Source of the DNA: Desulfobacteraceae bacterium
GTDB lineage: Bacteria > Desulfobacterota > Desulfobacteria > Desulfobacterales > Desulfobacteraceae
Assembly (NCBI GenBank): GCA_024225895.1
Contig: JAAEMC010000431.1
Span: 1 to 10,975, forward strand
DNA: 10,975 nucleotides
Direction: 5' to 3'
A model generated the notes under the pieces. That model saw nothing but the letters and a program-made list of their open reading frames with translations, was not told where the DNA came from and did no database searches. The position numbers and the translations under genes were made by a program. Positions within the stretch are counted from its first letter, which is position 1, and each line of letters starts with the position of its first letter. Positions 1 through 7,721 of this stretch are shown here, in pieces.

Positions 1-1
1 A

Positions 2-115
2 ATTATTATAGATTTAACTTTTGCAATGATTATCAATGGAAAAAATGCATCCATATATGGTATTGCTATTAAATTAATTATTTATATAGGAGTATCATTT
101 GAAATCAATTCATGA
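2..115 (+). CDS. possible 3' end of an upstream gene (partial, hydrophobic C-terminus)
   Basis: Frame 2 is open from the left edge of the window for 37 codons and ends at TGA 113-115. That stop overlaps the ATG at 112 and the ATG at 115 of the next gene, the arrangement seen when genes are translationally coupled. The encoded tail is hydrophobic (it includes KLIIYIGVSFEINS) and could be the end of a membrane protein. No family is recognised. Against it: the stretch is very AT-rich, uses ATA codons freely unlike the neighbouring genes, and an open frame this short is not rare by chance in such DNA. The same bases could equally be an AT-rich promoter region. Confidence 0.25.
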   Translation: MIIDLTFAMIINGKNASIYGIAIKLIIYIGVSFEINS

Positions 116-1266
116 TGCCAGCTTATCTGAGCAAAAATCTGACTTGGGAATTCCTTATGGACAATGACTTAATCTTAGAAGAACGAATTACCCGCATTCG
201 CAAAGCAGTATCTTTTGCAAAACCGGACCGTGTTCCAGTGGTTCTTGAGTACGCCGGTTTTGCAGCTTATGTGACAGGCACATCCATGGCCGATTTCATT
301 AGTTCTCCGGCCAAGGCAACCCAGACTATGATTAACGCCTTTAATTGTGTGGGAGGAGGAGATGGCATTAACTATGGGTCATTTTCAGCCCACAGCCTGA
401 GTTATTCTTTTGGTGCCAAAGTCCGCGTGCCTGGAGTCGATCTGCCATCGAACGAGTTATGGCAGGTGGTTGAAACAGAAATCATGAAACAAGATGATTA
501 TGACTCTATTCTGGATATGGGATGGAAGGCATTTTTCAAGGATTATTTGTCTAACCGTATTTTTAATGATGCTGAGCCTGAGCTTCTGCCGGAGAACCAG
601 GAATCAGTTGATGTGATTGGAAAATGGGCTGCTGATGGAATCCCTGTTCTAAGCGGCGGGGATGTGACCCTGCCATTTGAACTGCTTTGCGGAGGAAGAT
701 CTCTTGAAAAGTTTTTCCTGGATTTGATTAATATCCCGGATAAAGTTCAAGCTGTTATGGATGAAATGGTTCCTCATCTTGCAAAAGATATCGTTGAAAA
801 GGCCTCAAACAATGGATATATGATGGCCTGGGTCGGCGGTTGGCGGACAGCTCCGTGCATGATTTCGCCCCAGATGTGGGACCGGTTTGTATGGCCGTAT
901 TTTAAATATCTGGTAAATGAGGTTATTCGTGCGGGGCTTATCCCATTGCTTCATCTGGATTCAAACTGGGATAGAGAACTTGAACGGTTTAAAGAGTAAA
1001 AGAAAAGAAAAATTGTTGTCGCCCTTGACGGAGATACGAATATTTTCAGAGCCAAAGAAATTCTGGATGATCATGCGTGTATTATGGGCGATGTGCCTGC
1101 TTCTCTTCTTGCTTTTGGAGTTGAAGATGAGGTTTATGGTTATTGCACAAACCTGATTAACAATCTCGGCCCCAACGGATTTATTCTACAATCCGGATGT
1201 GATATTCCGGCCAATGCAAAACTTGAAAATGTGAAGGCTATGGTTGCGGCAGCAACAGGTGAATAG
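112..1266 (+). pseudogene. uroporphyrinogen decarboxylase (UroD/MtaA)-family protein, interrupted by an in-frame stop
   Basis: The translation resembles soluble UroD-fold proteins (PF01208), the family that includes heme-pathway UroD and corrinoid-linked methyltransferases MtaA/CmuA. Read from ATG 112, the first 295 residues cover most of the TIM barrel: the RxxKAVSFAKPDRVPV start near residues 28-44, SGGDVTLPFELL near 181-192 and LLHLDSNWDREL near 279-290. TAA at 997-999 then interrupts the frame, but the same frame continues (KIVVALDGDTNIFRAKEIL, then CIMGDVPASLL and FILQSGCDIPANAK) to TAG 1264-1266. The whole frame is 384 codons, a normal family length. It is therefore a nonsense interruption and not a frameshift. 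The cut removes about 88 residues, including Cys363, the usual last zinc-ligand position. The partner motif is HLD (H281, D283) where MtaA-type enzymes have HxC, which suggests a subfamily with altered metal or substrate chemistry. The start is uncertain: 112, 115 or 157 are possible, and the only clear Shine-Dalgarno (AGGAG 88-92) lies too far upstream of all three. Sequence error or readthrough cannot be excluded. Confidence 0.8.
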
Positions 1267-1278
1267 TACAAATCCCCT

Positions 1279-2613
1279 TTACTGCTGCACTTTAATTTTG
1301 TCTTTTAAGGAGAGACCGGAAACAACCTCAATGTGAATGCCATCTGATAATCCAACCGTCACTTTTCTTTTTTCAAACACATTAGGCCGGATTTTTATCT
1401 CGGCAAATATATCGGATTGAGTGAAAATCAGGTTGCCTTCTTCCACTGCCAGAACATTTTTTCGTTTATCCAGGACAATGTCCGCACCTGCCGAGTAGCC
1501 CGCCCGGATAAAATAGTTTTTGTCAGGCTGGACTTTAGCCCGGATATTAAACTGGATCGCCCCTTCCTTTTCAACGCCCTTGGGTGAAATATGCTCAATT
1601 ACGGCCTTGAACTTTGCATCTGCAATGGCACCGATGGTCAATATCAAATCCATGCCCACATTGATCTTATTGATTTCCGATTCATCCACACTGCCTTCAA
1701 AGATCATATCATCCATATCGGCGATTATAGCAATGGTTGTCCCTGCATATTGCGTGTTTATCTCCACGACTGAGGCCCCTTCTTTCACAGGGATATCCAG
1801 GACCATGCCGTCGATGGTGGCCCTGACAAGTGTGTTGGTCTTTTCCGGTGATAAAGAAGAAATCCCTTTAAGAATTAATTGTAGATTGCTTTGAGATGAT
1901 TTTAATTCTTCTTTTGCCTTATCTAAAATATTCTTAGCTTCATCCAGTTCAGCTGCGGTTATATCAAAGGTTTGCGCTTTCATCATGCCATAATTTTTCA
2001 AGGCTTTTCGATAAACTTCTTTATATCTGTTAAGGGTCAAAACTGTGTTATCATAATCCTCCAGAGTGATGATCTTTTTATCATAAAGCATTTTCTTGCG
2101 GTCAAAATCTTTTTGTGCATCTGAAAGATTGAGCTGGGCAGTCTGTAATTCTGATTTGGCCTGGTTGAGTTTGATCAGATTGGGCGAGTCTGCTCTTTCA
2201 CTGAGTTTTCCTGCCAAAACAGCCTGTTCGCATCTTTTTTTTACCCGGTTATATGTTTTTTGGGCATATACCTGGTTTACCTGCGCTTTTTTTAAGCGTG
2301 CTTCTGCATCATTTAGACGTACCAGGTTTGGAATCAGCTTTATTTTGGCCAGTACCTGGTCCTTTTTTACCGTATCACCGGCTTCAACCAGGAGTGCATC
2401 AATAATACCGGAAACCTGGGGTTTGATTTCGATCTCTTTTCTGGCAACCACACGACCGGAAGCAACTGCTTTTTTTACAATATCCATCTGCTTGCAGGAA
2501 ACGGTCTTATGGATCACTTGTTTAGGTTTAGACCGTACATACAGATAATAGAGTGTCCCTGCCACCATGGTAATCAGTACCAAAACAGTCATCGTACGCA
2601 ATAAGGTTTTCAT
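1279..2613 (-). CDS. HlyD/MacA-type periplasmic adaptor subunit of an ABC exporter
   Basis: This is a membrane-fusion protein predicted to link the inner-membrane ABC pump encoded upstream to an outer-membrane channel. Its 444 residues show an N-terminal membrane anchor (about residues 5-26), a lipoyl-like segment (about 52-92, with IEIKPQVSGIIDALLVEAGD), a long lysine- and glutamate-rich coiled-coil hairpin (about 96-250), and the rest of the lipoyl and beta-barrel domains (about 262-380, with RATIDGMVLDIPVKEG). A membrane-proximal domain follows (about 385-444, with KVTVGLSDGIHIEVVSGL). The hairpin turn near 174-183 (KMLYDKKIIT) resembles the RLxxxxxxS tip that touches TolC in MacA, with conservative changes. 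The hairpin, at about 155 residues, seems longer than I expect for MacA. It is the last gene of the operon, 36 bases after permease 2, with a purine-rich AGAGATG before the ATG. No cysteine lipobox was seen. Substrate unknown. Confidence 0.92.
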   Translation of the reverse strand: MKTLLRTMTVLVLITMVAGTLYYLYVRSKPKQVIHKTVSCKQMDIVKKAVASGRVVARKEIEIKPQVSGIIDALLVEAGDTVKKDQVLAKIKLIPNLVRLNDAEARLKKAQVNQVYAQKTYNRVKKRCEQAVLAGKLSERADSPNLIKLNQAKSELQTAQLNLSDAQKDFDRKKMLYDKKIITLEDYDNTVLTLNRYKEVYRKALKNYGMMKAQTFDITAAELDEAKNILDKAKEELKSSQSNLQLILKGISSLSPEKTNTLVRATIDGMVLDIPVKEGASVVEINTQYAGTTIAIIADMDDMIFEGSVDESEINKINVGMDLILTIGAIADAKFKAVIEHISPKGVEKEGAIQFNIRAKVQPDKNYFIRAGYSAGADIVLDKRKNVLAVEEGNLIFTQSDIFAEIKIRPNVFEKRKVTVGLSDGIHIEVVSGLSLKDKIKVQQ

Positions 2614-2649
2614 TGTTCATCTCTTTTCATATCATTTGATCAATTAGTA

Positions 2650-3924
2650 CTACTGCCGCAGCGCATCCACAGGCTTCATCTGCACTGCCCTGAATGCCGG
2701 AATGATACCGGCTATCACACCACCTAATGTCAATACAGCAAGGGTAGCAAGTGCTGCATAAAAATCGACCTGCGGATTTTCGAACATCTGTGTATCTGTA
2801 CGCAAAAAGACCAGTATTCTGTCAATGATTTCCAAAACACCCACTCCCATTACAAGCCCGATATACCCGGGCAATGATGTCAGGATCAGGGTCTCAAAAA
2901 TCAACTGGGACATAATGGATACAGGGGTCGCACCCAATGCCCTTTTTATGCCGATTTCGCCGGTCCGTTCTTTGACAACAATGAGCATGATGTTTGAAAT
3001 CCCGATGATGCCTGCCAGCAGGGAAAATATACCGACAAACCAGATCAGAAAACGGATGCCGGTAAAAAGGTCGCTCATCTTTTTAAACTCAGCCGCCATA
3101 TTCCAGGAACCAAAGGCCCTTATATCGTTGGGGGCTACATGATGTCTTCGGGCCAGGATCTGCCTTACTTTTTTCTTCACCTGTTCTGCATCATATCCGG
3201 ACTTGACGTTAACTGAATACCAGCCAACTATTTCCCCCCAATTAAAGGTTTGCTGAAAGGATGAAAGCGGTAAAAAAACAGCTTTGGAGTTCTCTTCATA
3301 CCGGTCATCATTTTTATTGGGCAGCCGGAATACGCCAACAACCTGAAATTCAACTCCACTAATGCGGATATAACGGCCAATGGGATCTTGACCACCGGTG
3401 AACAAAAGAGGCAGGCTTTCCAAACCTATGACGGCAACTTTTCTTTTTTGTTCAATATCCAGCCGGTTGATGAAACGGCCCTTGGTAATTTCCATTAAAT
3501 TGATATCGCGGATCTCAGGTTCATCTCCGTAAATGGTCAATGTGGCTGTCTTGTCTTTGTAAACGACATTATTAAATCCGGTCTCGCCCCTTATCCGGCT
3601 GCGGGGGCCCAATGCTTTTATTTGTGGGACGGTTGTGCGCAGTACCCTCGTGTCGTCATTGGTAAAATTAAATTTTTTTCCAATGCCAAATCCTTTATAG
3701 GGTTTGGTCGTATTACGGGCCCAGATGAAAAAACTGTTGGTGGCATAGGACTCAAAAGAAGAATAGGCCCCGTTTTGAAGTCCTTTGCCTGTGCCGATTA
3801 AAATAATCAGCATGAAAATTCCCCAGAAAACGCCGAAAACGGTCATTAACGACCGCATCCTGTTTTGGCGGATGGTGTAAACGATTTCCTGCCAGGTGTC
3901 TTTATTAAAAATTAATAATTCCAT
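2650..3924 (-). CDS. MacB/FtsX-type ABC transporter permease (second permease)
   Basis: A 424-residue inner-membrane permease of the MacB/FtsX type. It has one N-terminal transmembrane helix (about residues 25-46), a large periplasmic MacB core domain (about 50-285) and three C-terminal helices (about 290-315, 338-368 and 387-410). The cytoplasmic loop after the second helix carries VVKERTGEIGIKRALGATP (about 316-334), the typical FtsX-family element that contacts the ATPase. The C-terminus ends in the usual PAFRAVQMKPVDAL. There is no fused ATPase, unlike E. coli MacB, so it must use the separate ATPase encoded two genes upstream. Only 3 bases separate its ATG from the stop of the first permease. 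A GAGGGATGAG ribosome-binding stretch overlaps the end of that gene, so the two are likely made together. Its similarity to the first permease suggests a heterodimer from an old duplication (inference). Confidence 0.93.
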   Translation of the reverse strand: MELLIFNKDTWQEIVYTIRQNRMRSLMTVFGVFWGIFMLIILIGTGKGLQNGAYSSFESYATNSFFIWARNTTKPYKGFGIGKKFNFTNDDTRVLRTTVPQIKALGPRSRIRGETGFNNVVYKDKTATLTIYGDEPEIRDINLMEITKGRFINRLDIEQKRKVAVIGLESLPLLFTGGQDPIGRYIRISGVEFQVVGVFRLPNKNDDRYEENSKAVFLPLSSFQQTFNWGEIVGWYSVNVKSGYDAEQVKKKVRQILARRHHVAPNDIRAFGSWNMAAEFKKMSDLFTGIRFLIWFVGIFSLLAGIIGISNIMLIVVKERTGEIGIKRALGATPVSIMSQLIFETLILTSLPGYIGLVMGVGVLEIIDRILVFLRTDTQMFENPQVDFYAALATLAVLTLGGVIAGIIPAFRAVQMKPVDALRQ

Positions 3925-3927
3925 TGC

Positions 3928-5169
3928 TTACTCATCCCTCAATGCATCTGCCGGGCGGATGTGGGCGGCGTGTCTGGCAGGGAAAATTCCGGCAAGGGCG
4001 CCGGATATCACCAGAACCATGAGAGAACCAAAGGCTACCCCCATATTGATTTGGGGATCTTTAAAATAGGCAATACCAGTGATCATGTTTCCCATGATTT
4101 CCAACAGCCCAACACCGCCAACCAAGCCAAAATAACCAAATCCCAACGTAATCAAAATCGATTCGATCAAAATCATGCGGATCACTGAGCCGGGTGTTTC
4201 GCCCAGGGCTTTTCGTATGCCGATTTCACGGGTCCGTTCCTTTACCGTGATCACCATGATGTTGCTGATACTGACAATACCGGCCACAATGGAGCCGATG
4301 CCGATGATCCAGATGAATATTCTGATATTGGCAAACAGATTCATGAACTTTGTATAATTGATCAGGGTATTGTGGGTAAAGAGTGCCCGCTTGTCTTTTA
4401 AGCTAAAGTGGTGTTGCTTGGCGATCAGTTCTCTGACATCCTGTTCCACACCTACAGCTTTTTCTTTATCTTTAGCATGGATGGTCATAGCAATATTATG
4501 AACCCGGTCTGTTCTGTGGAAAACCGTTTGAACGGCGGACATGGGAATGAAGATGCGGTCAAGAGTCCATTTGTCTCCTGGATCATCATATATCCCGACT
4601 ACCTGAAACGGGACGCCCTTAATATGAATATATTGTCCAATGGCATATTGATGCAAAAAGAGTTCTTTTTGAACTTCAATGCCCAAAATGGCTACTTTCC
4701 GGATCTGTTTTTCATCAAGGTCATTCAATGATCTTCCTTTAATGATCTTGATATTTTCAATTCGGGCATATTCCGGCTGAGCGCCCATGACCTGGAATTT
4801 GCCTGTTTTTTCTTTCCATCGGACCGTGGTGTTGCTTCCTAAGTAAAACCTGCCGCTGATAAATTCTTTTTCTTCAATATTACGGCTTAATCCAGTAACA
4901 TCAAGCTGATTAAATCGGATATACCGCCCCTGTTTTAAGCCTTTATATTGAAAGGATGTTCGTCCCGGGTTGATCCAGAGACTGTTGACTGCATCCTCCT
5001 CAAATGCCGAATGAACTCCGTTTTCCAGGCCATATCCTGAACCCAGCAGCAGTATCAGCATAAAAATACCCCATGAGACCGTTAATCCGGTTAATATTGA
5101 CCGAAGCTTGTTTTTTTCAAGCGTATAAAAGATTTCCTGAAACTGATCAAAAAGATATCGAATATTCAT
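3928..5169 (-). CDS. MacB/FtsX-type ABC transporter permease (first permease)
   Basis: A 413-residue permease with the same architecture as the next gene. It has an N-terminal helix (about residues 24-46), a periplasmic MacB core domain (about 50-280, with KVAILGIEVQKELF near 158-171) and three C-terminal helices (about 283-308, 331-360 and 376-398). The coupling loop VKERTREIGIRKALGETP (about 309-326) and the ending FPARHAAHIRPADAL are family hallmarks. Its extracellular region differs clearly from that of the second permease while the membrane parts align, as expected for two halves of a heterodimeric type VII ABC (mechanotransmission) system. It starts 43 bases after the ATPase stop, and the ATG has only a weak GGGA-type ribosome-binding site upstream. 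Substrate cannot be told from the sequence; MacB relatives handle macrolides, peptides, toxins or lipoproteins. Confidence 0.93.
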   Translation of the reverse strand: MNIRYLFDQFQEIFYTLEKNKLRSILTGLTVSWGIFMLILLLGSGYGLENGVHSAFEEDAVNSLWINPGRTSFQYKGLKQGRYIRFNQLDVTGLSRNIEEKEFISGRFYLGSNTTVRWKEKTGKFQVMGAQPEYARIENIKIIKGRSLNDLDEKQIRKVAILGIEVQKELFLHQYAIGQYIHIKGVPFQVVGIYDDPGDKWTLDRIFIPMSAVQTVFHRTDRVHNIAMTIHAKDKEKAVGVEQDVRELIAKQHHFSLKDKRALFTHNTLINYTKFMNLFANIRIFIWIIGIGSIVAGIVSISNIMVITVKERTREIGIRKALGETPGSVIRMILIESILITLGFGYFGLVGGVGLLEIMGNMITGIAYFKDPQINMGVAFGSLMVLVISGALAGIFPARHAAHIRPADALRDE

Positions 5170-5212
5170 GGGCTATATCCCGGTTTCAGATTTATTTGAC
5201 TGGTTTGGCCGG

Positions 5213-5908
5213 CTATTCATCTGTTTGTATCACTCCGTCTTGAAGAAATACGATCCGGTCGGTCATGGCAGCGATATCTCTTTCATGGGTGATCACAACC
5301 AGTGTGATTCCCTGGGCATTGATCTCTTTAAAGACCTTCATCACTTCAAGGCTAGTGGTACTGTCCAGCGCGCCGGTGGGCTCATCTGCAAGAATGACGC
5401 TTGGATCTGCTATCATGGCCCGGGCAATGGCGACTCGCTGTTTCTGTCCTCCTGACAATTCATTGGGAAGGTGATTGGCCCATTGCGCCATCCCCAGCCG
5501 GTCCAGGTATTCCATGGCCTTTTGATTTCTTTTTTTCCGGGAAATTTTTTGAAAAAAAAGCGGAAGAGCTACATTTTCCAAAGCAGTTTTAAAACCAATC
5601 AGATGAAAGGATTGAAAGACAAATCCCAGATGCCGGTTCCGAAGCCGGGCCGCCTTTGATTCATTCATTTTGCCCATTAATGTGCCATTTAGCAGGTATT
5701 CGCCCTGATCGTAATCATCCAATAGACCGATAATATTTAGTAATGTGGATTTTCCCGATCCAGAGGATCCCATGATGGAGACCATTTCACCAGCCCTGAC
5801 AGTAAGGGTTATACCCCTGAGAACAGGGATATGGTTTTTGCCCTGAAGATAGGTTTTATAAACATTTTTTAAAGAAAGAATTTTATTATTTTTAGATATA
5901 TGCGGCAT
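5213..5908 (-). CDS. ABC transporter ATP-binding protein (MacB/LolD-type)
   Basis: A 231-residue cytoplasmic ATPase that should power the two permeases encoded downstream. All catalytic motifs are intact: Walker A GSSGSGKST (residues 47-55), Q-loop Gln99 in FVFQSFHLI, signature LSGGQKQR (151-158), Walker B VILADEP with catalytic Glu176, D-loop GALDS (179-183) and switch His208 in VVITHERD. The FQSFHLI wording after the Q-loop and the short length (about 230 residues) are typical of the MacB/LolD branch of exporters. It is the first gene of the operon. Its ATG follows a purine-rich AAGAAGAGA, about 74 bases from the transcription start predicted from the promoter at 6017-5989. No regulator gene lies beside it. 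Confidence 0.96.
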   Translation of the reverse strand: MPHISKNNKILSLKNVYKTYLQGKNHIPVLRGITLTVRAGEMVSIMGSSGSGKSTLLNIIGLLDDYDQGEYLLNGTLMGKMNESKAARLRNRHLGFVFQSFHLIGFKTALENVALPLFFQKISRKKRNQKAMEYLDRLGMAQWANHLPNELSGGQKQRVAIARAMIADPSVILADEPTGALDSTTSLEVMKVFKEINAQGITLVVITHERDIAAMTDRIVFLQDGVIQTDE

Positions 5909-6328
5909 TCTCTTCTTTTTACAAGATTTTATTAATGCATAAATACTATAAGATCATGAGACTTTTTTATTTTTTCTAAATAAAAAATTATATAGAAAAT
6001 ATGAAAGGGTAAGTCAATTGTTGAACATAGTGCTTCAAAAGCCTTCTTTTTTATGATAACCACGGCTAAATTTTTATTGAATTCGGTATTGGGCGGGGTT
6101 TTTAGAATGAAGGGATAAGACAAACAGATTGTGGCCAATAAGCTTTTATTATTGATTATTATGAATTGATAATATTTAAAGTATCATTGATCGAATAATC
6201 CCCATAACTGCACAAAGACATAACCATGATCGTCTGAGATATTGAAATCCAACCCTGATATTTCACCAACCATACACCCATGACACTTTGCCTTTTAAAA
6301 AAACCATATGTTTTTTGGCGGCTTGCTT
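5909..6328. other. intergenic region between the ABC operon and the M99 gene
   Basis: A gap of 420 bases holding the ABC operon promoter (6017-5989) and the 3' side of the M99 gene. I see no tRNA, no convincing GC-rich terminator hairpin and no confident gene. An A/T-armed inverted repeat around the palindrome CATATG (about 6299-6316) lies just past the M99 stop and could weakly end transcription. Two stretches look more coding-like than the AT-rich DNA around them: 6005-6118, where an open frame on the plus strand faces an open frame on the minus strand, and 6294-6184 on the minus strand. Neither has a convincing start, so they are described as findings and not as genes. Confidence 0.6.
5989..6017 (-). 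promoter_or_regulatory. predicted sigma70-type promoter of the ABC export operon
   Basis: On the minus strand, TTGACT (6017-6012) and TATATA (5994-5989) are separated by exactly 17 bases, near the consensus for the housekeeping sigma factor. The predicted start lies near 5982, giving a leader of about 74 bases before the ATPase ATG at 5908. No clear operator palindrome was found around it, so how it is regulated is not visible. Confidence 0.6.
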
Positions 6329-7711
6329 TTAGAATAATTTTTTTGACCAGCCTGGTGTTTTTTCTTTGAAAGCCACGTTAAAGTCGGGCAATCCTTTTCC
6401 GTCAAAATCAACCAGCACCATGCCGGAAAATTTTTTGGATTTGTATATTTCTACCCGGAAGATGGAACCTTTTTTATTAATCGAATATTTTTTATGAATA
6501 TTTTTTCGGGTCACAGGGACACCGGATTCATTTTTTACCCCTTTTTTTGTAAAGCCGATAATATTCACGCGATGTTCTTTTAAGTCTTTGACTATAAAAC
6601 TGTTTTTCACCGGCACAATACTGCCGAACGGGACGGTCCTATGGTTACCGTCAACTACCATATCCACGGCATCCAGGCTGAAATCATAATCAAAATACTG
6701 GGGAGACAAATAGGTGAGCTGACGGTTTCCGTGATATACCCGAAAAGCATTACCGGAATTCACAATAGTCATCAACGGATTATTCACCTGGAACTCGATC
6801 TGGCTGTCTTTTTTTAATGGAATATAGTTCAGGCGTTTTCTTACATTTTCAATTTTTAATAAAATTTTGCGATGGTTCAGAGCCACATGGATATTGTGAT
6901 CAATGGCTTTTTTTATTTGGTCTTCAGAAAGATTGAATTTTCTTTTAAACTCGATGCCGGCCTGGTGTAAAAAAGATTCAATGGCCAGCAGGTGATAATA
7001 GGCTCGTTTGGCTGTTAGAAATGATTTGCTGGCTTCAAGGCCAAACGCGGACTTGTTGTTTTTAATGGCAAAATAGGTCAGGGTTTTTGCCATTTCCTTG
7101 TTTCCTTTTTTGGTCTGGGTATTGTTGATATGAAAGCGTTCTTTTTCTTTTAACAGGTGTTTGTTTACATGGGCTACTGCTGAATCGGCAATCCGGGACA
7201 GATTGGAAAAATACCCGGTCCTCATATTTTCCTGGTCAATGATGATGCATTGGCCCCACCGGTTCGGGTTGTGCAGTTTGTCATAGTATTTATCCCGGTA
7301 GAACCCGGAACCGTCGTGAAGGTTTAAAACAAGGTCGACTTCGGGATCAATGATCAGTTTTTTGATCCTGTTGATGGTCTGGTATTCCGGATCTTTGGGA
7401 TGCAGTTTGGCAAATTTCCGGTTCAGGTCACCGTAAACGCCGCGGGACCGCTTGATAATACTCGGAAAATTTAAGTTGGGCACCACCCATACATTTCCGG
7501 ACAGAATCTCATAATGGGTAACGATCAGGGAGGCGGCATTAAACCCGCCGGGTTCATCTCCCTGGATACCGCCGATTATTAAAAGCGTATGGCCTTTAAT
7601 GCCGGATTTAAGCTTATGTACGGAAAATTTTAAATCAGGGATGGAAGATGCAGCGGCGCTGCTGCAAAGCAAACAACTAAATACAACTATGAGAAACCAT
7701 ATGCGAACCAT
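6329..7711 (-). CDS. M99-family (Csd4-like) zinc carboxypeptidase acting on peptidoglycan
   Basis: Predicted secreted zinc carboxypeptidase of the M14-like fold, in family M99 with Helicobacter pylori Csd4 and Campylobacter Pgp1, which trim the muramyl tripeptide to a dipeptide. I place the start at ATG 7711, not at the longer 7780. It gives a clean signal peptide (hydrophobic to about residue 16, AAA-like cleavage region near 19-21), begins 10 bases after the M15 stop, and avoids a leader that overlaps that gene. The protein is then 460 residues. Metal and catalytic residues visible are Gln50 and Glu53 (GGIQGDEPGG), His132 (LNLHDGSGF), an NR pair at 97-98 that may hold the substrate carboxylate, and Glu226 (GLEASKS) as the likely base. 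The QxxE motif replaces the usual HxxE, the same unusual ligand known in Csd4. Residues from about 297 onward form a beta-rich C-terminal part like the accessory domains of Csd4. Substrate is inferred. Confidence 0.87.
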   Translation of the reverse strand: MVRIWFLIVVFSCLLCSSAAASSIPDLKFSVHKLKSGIKGHTLLIIGGIQGDEPGGFNAASLIVTHYEILSGNVWVVPNLNFPSIIKRSRGVYGDLNRKFAKLHPKDPEYQTINRIKKLIIDPEVDLVLNLHDGSGFYRDKYYDKLHNPNRWGQCIIIDQENMRTGYFSNLSRIADSAVAHVNKHLLKEKERFHINNTQTKKGNKEMAKTLTYFAIKNNKSAFGLEASKSFLTAKRAYYHLLAIESFLHQAGIEFKRKFNLSEDQIKKAIDHNIHVALNHRKILLKIENVRKRLNYIPLKKDSQIEFQVNNPLMTIVNSGNAFRVYHGNRQLTYLSPQYFDYDFSLDAVDMVVDGNHRTVPFGSIVPVKNSFIVKDLKEHRVNIIGFTKKGVKNESGVPVTRKNIHKKYSINKKGSIFRVEIYKSKKFSGMVLVDFDGKGLPDFNVAFKEKTPGWSKKLF

Positions 7712-7721
7712 AGTTTTTATT

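Noticed and set aside
917..1156. Plus-strand 79-codon frame overlapping the end of the UroD frame
   Set aside because: It is out of frame with the family sequence. The continuation of the UroD protein after the stop lies in the original frame, so a frameshift explanation was dropped.
1267..1278. Bidirectional terminator between the convergent UroD and adaptor genes
   Set aside because: Only 12 bases separate the stops and no inverted repeat is present.
5932..6138. 68-residue minus-strand open frame
   Set aside because: It runs through the ABC operon promoter, has an AT-rich hydrophobic tail and no ribosome-binding site. It is more likely a shadow; the region is kept only as a possible repeat or relic.
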